DNA of 64,000 nucleotides. Origin: Gordonia sp. UBA7599 (GTDB lineage Bacteria > Actinomycetota > Actinomycetes > Mycobacteriales > Mycobacteriaceae). The stretch covers positions 1 to 64,000 of the forward strand of contig DLKD01000142.1 of the NCBI GenBank assembly GCA_002477755.1, written 5' to 3'. Below, piece after piece: positions 58,668 to 64,000 of this stretch; the first letter of the stretch is position 1, and each line of letters begins with the position of its first letter. The notes below the pieces were generated by a model that saw nothing but the letters and a program-made list of their open reading frames with translations, did not search any database and had not been told where the DNA came from. Both the position numbers and the translations under genes were made by a program.

Positions 58668-59851
58668 GTGAGACTCAGCGAGCCGGGTCCAACGAGGCTG
58701 ACGTCGCACGCGACGCCGGACGTGGAAAGCGCTCCCGTGCCGCAACCGGCATCATCGGCTTCGTCGTCACCGCGCTGGTCGTGTTGACCGCGCTGCAGAT
58801 GAACAGCCTGCCCTTCCTGATGCCGATCAGCACCTACCGTGCCTACTTCGACGATGCGGGCGGCCTGGTCCCCGGCGACGTCGTCTCGGTGGCTGGCGTC
58901 AACGTCGGATCGGTTGAGCAGATCCGCCTCGCCGACACCCCCGACGGTAAGAAGGCGATGGTCCGGTTCCGCCTCGACGACTCGGTCAACCTCGGCGTCG
59001 ACACCCAGGCGGCCATCAAGACCGAGACGGTCCTGGGTCGGCGAAACTTGACCCTTATCCCGCATGGTCCCGGCCGGATCATCCCGGGCGGGCAGATCGC
59101 TAACGAGAACACCGTCGCTCCGTACTCGTTGAGCGATGCACTGGAGAATGCGACCAGCACGCTCGACGAGTCCGACACCACCCAGTTGCGCAAGGCCCTG
59201 GACACGCTGTCCGATACCTTCGCAGCGACGCCGGCGTCGGTTCGCGGCGCTGTGGACGGCGTTGCTCGGCTGTCGAAGGCTATCGCCGACCGCGACAACT
59301 CGCTGCGTCAACTTCTCGGTCGCGCCAGCCGGGTTAGCGCCATCGTCGGCGACCGTAACCAGCAGGTCAACCGCCTGTTGATCAGTGCCAACGCGTTGCT
59401 CGGTGAGCTGCAAGCGCGGTCGGACGCCATCGAGCAGCTCCTCGCGGGCACCCGCGAGGTCACCGCGGAGGTCCGCGGGTTCATTGCCGACAACAATGCC
59501 CAGCTCAAGCCGGTCCTGGCAAAATTCGACCGGGTGTCGCAGATCCTGATCGACAAGCGCGACAGCATCGCTGCCGCGGTCGACCAGCTCGGCCCGTACG
59601 CCAACCTGCTCGGCGAGGCCGTGTCCTCGGGCCCGTACTTCTCGTCGCTGGTCGGCGTGCCGACCTTCGGTGACTACACCGCCGTCTTTATGAAGGCGTT
59701 GCAGCGGAAGTACCCCGAGATCTGGCAGGCCTACGACTACACAAACTCGGTGCCGGTCGCGCCGTGGAAGTGGTACCCGGCGCCGGAGTACAAGAACAAG
59801 CCGTTGCCGCCGGCGCCCAAGGTCGAGTACCCGACAGGGCCGGAGGGGTAG
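58664..59851 (+). CDS. mce4C: Mce4C
   Basis: The 395-residue protein starts with GTG overlapping the mce4B stop (GTGA). After about 25 polar residues come a membrane anchor (GIIGFVVTALVVLTALQM), the MCE domain with AYFDDAGGLVPGDVVSVAGVNVGSV, a long coiled-coil-like helix to about 300 and a Pro-rich tail (KNKPLPPAPKVEYPTGPEG). One subunit of the Mce4 hexameric sterol tunnel. The upstream GTG at 58652 is possible but less well coupled. Confidence 0.9.
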   Translation: MSETQRAGSNEADVARDAGRGKRSRAATGIIGFVVTALVVLTALQMNSLPFLMPISTYRAYFDDAGGLVPGDVVSVAGVNVGSVEQIRLADTPDGKKAMVRFRLDDSVNLGVDTQAAIKTETVLGRRNLTLIPHGPGRIIPGGQIANENTVAPYSLSDALENATSTLDESDTTQLRKALDTLSDTFAATPASVRGAVDGVARLSKAIADRDNSLRQLLGRASRVSAIVGDRNQQVNRLLISANALLGELQARSDAIEQLLAGTREVTAEVRGFIADNNAQLKPVLAKFDRVSQILIDKRDSIAAAVDQLGPYANLLGEAVSSGPYFSSLVGVPTFGDYTAVFMKALQRKYPEIWQAYDYTNSVPVAPWKWYPAPEYKNKPLPPAPKVEYPTGPEG

Positions 59852-59854
59852 GCC

Positions 59855-61117
59855 ATGAGCTACGCGAAGAAGGTGTGGACCGTCGCGGTCGCGATTTTGC
59901 TGGCGCTGCTGCTGGTTGTCGTGGGCTACTTCGGATTCCAGAAGGCGACCACCGACACGGTCACGGCGTACTTCAAGTCCACCACCGGGCTGTACGAGGG
60001 CGACCCCGTCCGTGTCTTGGGTGTCAACGTCGGCCGGGTGGTGAGCATCGATCCGCTGTCGGACTCGGTGCGCGTGAAGCTGCGGCTCAACAAGTCGGTG
60101 GACGTGCCCGCCGACGCGAAGGCCGTCATCGTTGCGCAGTCGCTCGTGTCGGGCCGGTTCATCCAGTTGGCACCGGTGTACACCAAGGGTCCCAAGCTCG
60201 TCGGTGGTACGGACATCCCGATGGAGCGCACGGCGATCCCGATGGAGTGGGACGACCTCAAGACCCAACTCAACCGGCTGACCGAAGCGATCGGCCCGGA
60301 CGGCTCGGGACTCAACAGCCCTGCGACCCGGCTGTTGGGCGTGGCCGATGAGAACCTTCGGGGTAACGGCGAAGCCATCAACAAGGCGATGCACCAGTTG
60401 TCGAAGGTGGCGGGCACGCTCTCGTCGGGCCGTGGCGACCTGTTCTCGACTATCCGCAGTCTCCAGGACCTGACCGAGGTGCTGTCGACGAGCCAGGAAC
60501 AGCTCGTGCAGTTCAACGGCCGGATCGCGACAGTGTCTGGGGTCCTCACCGATACCGCCGCGCTCAACGGTGCCCTTGTCGGCCTGGACTCGGCGATGGG
60601 CGACCTCAAGACGTTCCTCGACACCAACGGCGCCGCGCTGACCACTTCCATGGACAAGCTGGCCACGGCGACGACCGTGCTGCGCCAAAAGGATGAGCAA
60701 CTGCGGGGGCTCCTGCACTCCGGGCCGACGCAGCTCTCGAACTTCTACAACATCTACAACCCGTTGACCGGGTCACTCGGCGGCATCTTCGGCCTGGGCA
60801 TGGGCGCGAACCTGATCACTCTGCTCTGCGGCACGATGGAGGCGAACAACCGTCCTGGGCAGAGCATGACCGATGTCGACCGCTGCGTCGACGTCCTGGC
60901 TCCGGTGCTGAAGTCGTTCTCGATGAACTACCCGCCGTTCATGACCAACCCGGTCACCGGCCAGAATGCGCTGCCCCAGCAGATCGAGTACCAGAACGCC
61001 GACGTGAAGCGGCGCGCCCAAAACCGGATCAGGCAGCTCGACGCTCAGACGCGGAAAGCCAACAACATCCCCAACCCGCTGGGCAACATGCTCGTGCCGT
61101 TCGGAGCGGAGAACTGA
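59855..61117 (+). CDS. mce4D: Mce4D
   Basis: The 420-residue protein has an anchor helix (VAVAILLALLLVVVGYFGF) close to the N-terminus, the MCE domain TAYFKSTTGLYEGDPVRVLGVNVGRVVSI at about residues 38-66, and a long helical tail. Near the end it has GLGMGANLITLLCGTMEA and a cysteine pair. It overlaps mce4E by one base (TGATG). Tunnel subunit of the sterol importer. Confidence 0.92.
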   Translation: MSYAKKVWTVAVAILLALLLVVVGYFGFQKATTDTVTAYFKSTTGLYEGDPVRVLGVNVGRVVSIDPLSDSVRVKLRLNKSVDVPADAKAVIVAQSLVSGRFIQLAPVYTKGPKLVGGTDIPMERTAIPMEWDDLKTQLNRLTEAIGPDGSGLNSPATRLLGVADENLRGNGEAINKAMHQLSKVAGTLSSGRGDLFSTIRSLQDLTEVLSTSQEQLVQFNGRIATVSGVLTDTAALNGALVGLDSAMGDLKTFLDTNGAALTTSMDKLATATTVLRQKDEQLRGLLHSGPTQLSNFYNIYNPLTGSLGGIFGLGMGANLITLLCGTMEANNRPGQSMTDVDRCVDVLAPVLKSFSMNYPPFMTNPVTGQNALPQQIEYQNADVKRRAQNRIRQLDAQTRKANNIPNPLGNMLVPFGAEN

Positions 61118-62445
61118 TGGGCCGCGTGAGGAACAACATCGGACGTCGTGCAGGCATGGCGCTGGCGGGTGCAACGGTGCTCGTCGGAGGTCTGGCCGGG
61201 TGCGGCTTCGGCGGCGCCAACACCCTTCCGGTACCGGGTGCGCCGGGTACCGGGACCGGGTCCTACCGCATCAGCGCTATCGTCCCGAGCGCTGCCGGAT
61301 TGGTGACGAACGCTCCGATCATGCTCGACGACGCGACGGTCGGCTCGCTGGGCCGCATCACCGTCGACGATTGGAAGGCGCGCATCGAGATGCGCCTGAA
61401 CAAGGGGACGCAGATCCCCGTCGGCTCGCACGTGATGGTCGGGATGACCAGCGTCTTGGGATCGTCGCACCTGCAGATCGTGCAGCCGGACAAGCCGACC
61501 GGTGAAATGATGTCGGCCGGTCAGACCATTCCGCTCGCCAAGTGCCCCGAGCAGCCGAACATCGCACCGACCGCGACCGGCAACCAAGCGATTCCCGACG
61601 TGAGTATCGCCCAGCAGATCACCGTGTGTACCTTCCCGACGACCGAGCAGGTGCTCAGCTCGTTGTCGGTGGTGCTCAACGGCGGCGGACTGTCGCAACT
61701 GGGTGAGATCGTCACCGAGTTCAACAAGTCGATGGGCGGGCGCCAAGAGGCCTTCCGCTCGCTGGTGCCGAAGATGAACCAGCTCGTCGGCACCCTCAAT
61801 GGCCAGCGTGACAACATCATTCGCGCCATCGAGGGTCTCGACCGCCTGACCGTCACGATGAATGAGCAGAAGCCCACCATCGAGCGCGCGCTCAACCGCG
61901 GCCCGGAAATCCTGCAGCTGCTCGTCGACCAACGGCCGCAGCTCGTCGACGCTCTCGGCGCCATCGGGCGGCTGTCGACGACGGCCGACGACATCCTCAA
62001 AGCCAACAGCGACGACATCCGTCAAGCCGTCAAGGCCATGGAACCGGCGCTGAAGCAGTTGCAGTCGACCGGACCGTCGTTGACGCAGTCGCTTGGAATC
62101 CTGCTGACGTTCCCGTTCTACGAGGGTGCGATCCCGCACATCGTCAAGGGCGATTACGTGAACTCCGACCTCAACCTGGATCTGACCTTCGCCCGGCTGG
62201 GCATCGGCCTCTTCCCGTCGGTGCTCGGTAGCCGCATCCTGGGTCCCGAAGCGCTCGCCGGCAAGCCGGCCGGGGCCGCACGACGCGGTCTGAACCCGTT
62301 CCAGTCACCGATGCAGCGTGAGGGGAAGCCGGGCGCCGCGCCGCGCCGCCCGAGTGCGGGTCAGCCCAATCCAGTCTTCCCGAATCTGCTGCCACAGCTG
62401 CCACAGCCGGTGAAGCCCAAGCCGCAAGGACGGGGGCCCCGATGA
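61117..62445 (+). CDS. mce4E: Mce4E lipoprotein (LprN-type)
   Basis: The 442-residue protein has a lipobox LAGC with Cys29, so it is a lipoprotein at the membrane face, as Mce4E/LprN is. The MCE domain follows (ISAIVPSAAGLVTNAPIMLDDATVGSLGRI). The helical section runs to about 330, and the tail is Pro/Arg-rich and disordered. Its role is to stabilise the hexamer and anchor it. It overlaps mce4F by ATGA. Confidence 0.92.
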   Translation: MGRVRNNIGRRAGMALAGATVLVGGLAGCGFGGANTLPVPGAPGTGTGSYRISAIVPSAAGLVTNAPIMLDDATVGSLGRITVDDWKARIEMRLNKGTQIPVGSHVMVGMTSVLGSSHLQIVQPDKPTGEMMSAGQTIPLAKCPEQPNIAPTATGNQAIPDVSIAQQITVCTFPTTEQVLSSLSVVLNGGGLSQLGEIVTEFNKSMGGRQEAFRSLVPKMNQLVGTLNGQRDNIIRAIEGLDRLTVTMNEQKPTIERALNRGPEILQLLVDQRPQLVDALGAIGRLSTTADDILKANSDDIRQAVKAMEPALKQLQSTGPSLTQSLGILLTFPFYEGAIPHIVKGDYVNSDLNLDLTFARLGIGLFPSVLGSRILGPEALAGKPAGAARRGLNPFQSPMQREGKPGAAPRRPSAGQPNPVFPNLLPQLPQPVKPKPQGRGPR

Positions 62446-63923
62446 AGATCACCAATTTCGTTCGCACGCAGCTGCTCATCTTCTCGGTGGTCACCGTGGT
62501 CGCGATGCTCGCCGTCGGGATCCTGTACGTGCGTATCCCGCAGATGTTCGGCCTCGGGGTCTACAAGGTGAGTCTGGACCTCCCGTCGACCGGGGGGCTC
62601 TACCAGAATGCGAACGTCTCCTTCCGTGGCGTCAACGTCGGCAAGGTCAACTCGGTTTCGTTGACGCAGAACGGTGTGCGCGCCAAGCTGACCATCGATT
62701 CGTCGGCGAAGATCCCGGAGAACTCGAAGGCGTCGATCCGCTCGGTCTCCGCGGTCGGCGAGCAGTTCGTCGACTTCACCCCGCCCGAACAGCCGTCGTC
62801 GACGATGCTGGGCAACAACGCGACGGTGGTCAGCGACGACGTTCCGACGGAGATCTCGGTCATGCTCGACCAGGCCGAGAAACTGCTGATCAATGTCGGC
62901 GATTCCAACCTGCGCGAGGTTATGGACGAGGCCTTCAAGGCCTTCAACGGCACCGGTGAGGATCTGCAGCGGCTCCTCGACTCGATGACGCTGCTCAGTG
63001 ATGACGCGTACAAGAACTCCGACGCCATGATCGCGCTGGTCCGCGAGGCTGGAGAGGTGCTGTCGACGCAGACCAACACCGCCGATTCGGTCCGCGCGTG
63101 GACGTCGAACATGACCAAGGTGACCGATCAGCTGCGCGCGAACAACCCGCAGATCACCGGCATCCTCGCCAAGGGGCCGGGGGTCGCCGGACAGGCACGG
63201 GATCTGTTCGAGAACATGCGGATGTCAGTGCCGCTGCTGGTGGACAACTTCGGGACGTCGGCCAAGACGATGGCCGTCTACCACGCGAACCTGCGGCAGA
63301 TCCTGGTGATCTACCCGCGCCTGATGGATGTGTTGGTCACGGCGATCAACACCGGCGATGTCGAGCGCTACGGCGCAAACGCCGACTTCGCGCTCGGATT
63401 CCAGGATTCCGGAACCTGCACGGTCGGGTTCCTGCCGGCCAGCCAGTGGCGACCGGGTTCGGCACAGACCGTCCAGGACCTGCCGCCGGGGATGCTGTGC
63501 CGCGTCCCGCAGAACCAGAACCTCGCGGTGCGTGGTGCGCGCAACTTCCCCTGTGTGGAATTTCCCGGCCGCCGTGCTTCCACTCCGGCGGAGTGCCGAA
63601 CGGGATACAAGCCGCTGGCCAAGCAGAACTCGCCGTTCCCCGACGGCTTGCCTTACGGCCTGAAGTGGCGGGGACCCGGCAGCGGGCCGGGCGCGCGGCC
63701 TGCGAGCTACACCGCTCCGGGCGGCACCGGTACCGTGGTACCCGCAACGCCGATGCAGTTCCGCAAGGACGAGAAGCAGCCGGCGGTCTACTCGACCAGC
63801 TATGACCCCAAGACCGGGGACTACGTCGGGCCGGACGGAAAGATCTACAACGCGGGTCTCGGCAGGGACCCGCAGGGGAAAACCACTACATGGCAACAGA
63901 TGATCAACCCGACGGTGAAGTGA
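62442..63923 (+). CDS. mce4F: Mce4F
   Basis: The 493-residue protein has an anchor helix (LLIFSVVTVVAMLAVGILYV), an MCE domain with SLDLPSTGGLYQNANVSFRGVNVGKVNSV, and a long helical part to about 300. The C-terminal 170 residues are Pro/Gly-rich with three or four cysteines (GFLPASQW, MLCRVPQ, FPCVEFPG), typical of Mce F-subunits. It is the last of the six Mce4 subunits. The next ORF begins inside or at its end. Confidence 0.92.
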   Translation: MKITNFVRTQLLIFSVVTVVAMLAVGILYVRIPQMFGLGVYKVSLDLPSTGGLYQNANVSFRGVNVGKVNSVSLTQNGVRAKLTIDSSAKIPENSKASIRSVSAVGEQFVDFTPPEQPSSTMLGNNATVVSDDVPTEISVMLDQAEKLLINVGDSNLREVMDEAFKAFNGTGEDLQRLLDSMTLLSDDAYKNSDAMIALVREAGEVLSTQTNTADSVRAWTSNMTKVTDQLRANNPQITGILAKGPGVAGQARDLFENMRMSVPLLVDNFGTSAKTMAVYHANLRQILVIYPRLMDVLVTAINTGDVERYGANADFALGFQDSGTCTVGFLPASQWRPGSAQTVQDLPPGMLCRVPQNQNLAVRGARNFPCVEFPGRRASTPAECRTGYKPLAKQNSPFPDGLPYGLKWRGPGSGPGARPASYTAPGGTGTVVPATPMQFRKDEKQPAVYSTSYDPKTGDYVGPDGKIYNAGLGRDPQGKTTTWQQMINPTVK

Positions 63924-64000
63924 GCGCGTCGCAGCCGAGTTCGTCCGACGCGCAACCGGATTCACCCGATAGGGGCGAGGTTCCCGCGCGCTCGACGACG
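63890..64000 (+). CDS. Probable Mce-associated protein, N-terminal fragment
   Basis: An open frame starts at ATG 63890, or more likely at GTG 63920, which overlaps the mce4F stop as GTGA, and runs off the end of the window. The visible residues (SASQPSSSDAQPDSPDRGEV) are polar and disordered, like the N-termini of the accessory proteins (Rv3493c/Rv3492c type) that follow mce4F in mycobacteria. Identification is by position. Confidence 0.5.
   Translation, partial: MATDDQPDGEVSASQPSSSDAQPDSPDRGEVPARSTT

Noticed and set aside
58655-60718. 687-codon open frame on the minus strand opposite mce4C/mce4D
   Set aside because: Antisense shadow of clear Mce genes; low-complexity Arg/His/Val sequence and no domain.

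Overview
The window looks like a chromosomal segment from a high-GC, mycolic-acid-containing actinomycete of the order Mycobacteriales; Gordonia is the best guess, with Rhodococcus next. The reasons are a secreted mycolyltransferase-type esterase, a complete mce4 import locus, F420/deazaflavin and KstR/KstR2 sterol genes of mycobacterial type, many leaderless TAnnnT promoters, and palindromic intergenic repeats. The genus call is inference. I see no rRNA, tRNA, CRISPR array, transposase or prophage gene.

Layout. 0-4.4 kb holds accessory genes: an esterase preceded by an 18-codon ORF and a hairpin, a DUF5313 membrane protein, an HExxH protein, a DUF2891 protein and a VapBC toxin-antitoxin pair. 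4.5-24.2 kb is the KstR2 regulon for the last steroid rings (HIP/C-D rings): fadD3, fadE30, ipdF, fadA6, a reductase/desaturase pair, an aldehyde dehydrogenase, a serine hydrolase, kstR2, an rRNA-type methyltransferase, acetoacetyl-CoA synthetase, ipdC, ipdB, ipdA, echA20 and two SDRs (Rv3549c- and Rv3548c-like). Three palindromes match the KstR2 operator (AnCAAGnnCTTGnT), at the fadD3/fadE30 divide, before kstR2, and at the echA20/SDR divide.

25-32.3 kb and 38-64 kb form a KstR regulon for uptake and side-chain oxidation: a fadD8-like ligase, two CYP125-type P450s, a Ddn-like F420 enzyme, fadA5, an NTF2/KSI-fold protein, ltp3, ltp4, a double DUF35 protein, an EthA/MymA-like Baeyer-Villiger monooxygenase with a divergent SDR, echA19, fadD19 and three followers, fadD17-fadE27-fadE26, fdxD, a 17beta-HSD-like SDR and yrbE4A-yrbE4B-mce4A-F. 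Eight sites match the KstR operator core (AACnnGTT within TAGAACACGTTCTA-like palindromes). 32.3-38 kb interrupts this block with a flavodoxin, an ECF sigma factor and a membrane partner, a WS/DGAT acyltransferase, a membrane protein, an AhpD/CMD-like protein and a glycine-zipper hypothetical protein.

How the genes work together. Mce4 imports sterol. CYP125 oxidises C26, fed by ferredoxin FdxD. FadD19 and FadD17 make CoA thioesters, FadE26/27 dehydrogenate, EchA19 hydrates and FadA5 cleaves; Ltp3/4 with the DUF35 protein serve C24-branched chains. After ring A/B degradation (genes not in this window) FadD3, FadE30, IpdF, IpdC, EchA20, IpdAB and FadA6 finish the C/D rings. Acetoacetyl-CoA synthetase may feed ketone bodies into the same acyl-CoA pool.

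The least explained items are a family of three nested-hairpin intergenic repeats (one supplying the C-terminus of FadD17), a 21-nt tandem expansion at the start of fadD17, an in-frame palindrome inside a methyltransferase gene, the 18-codon ORF plus hairpin ahead of the esterase, a GyrA-coiled-coil-like/GNAT hybrid protein, and paired GTTTCCAACAC repeats with a shared promoter motif around an ECF sigma gene.
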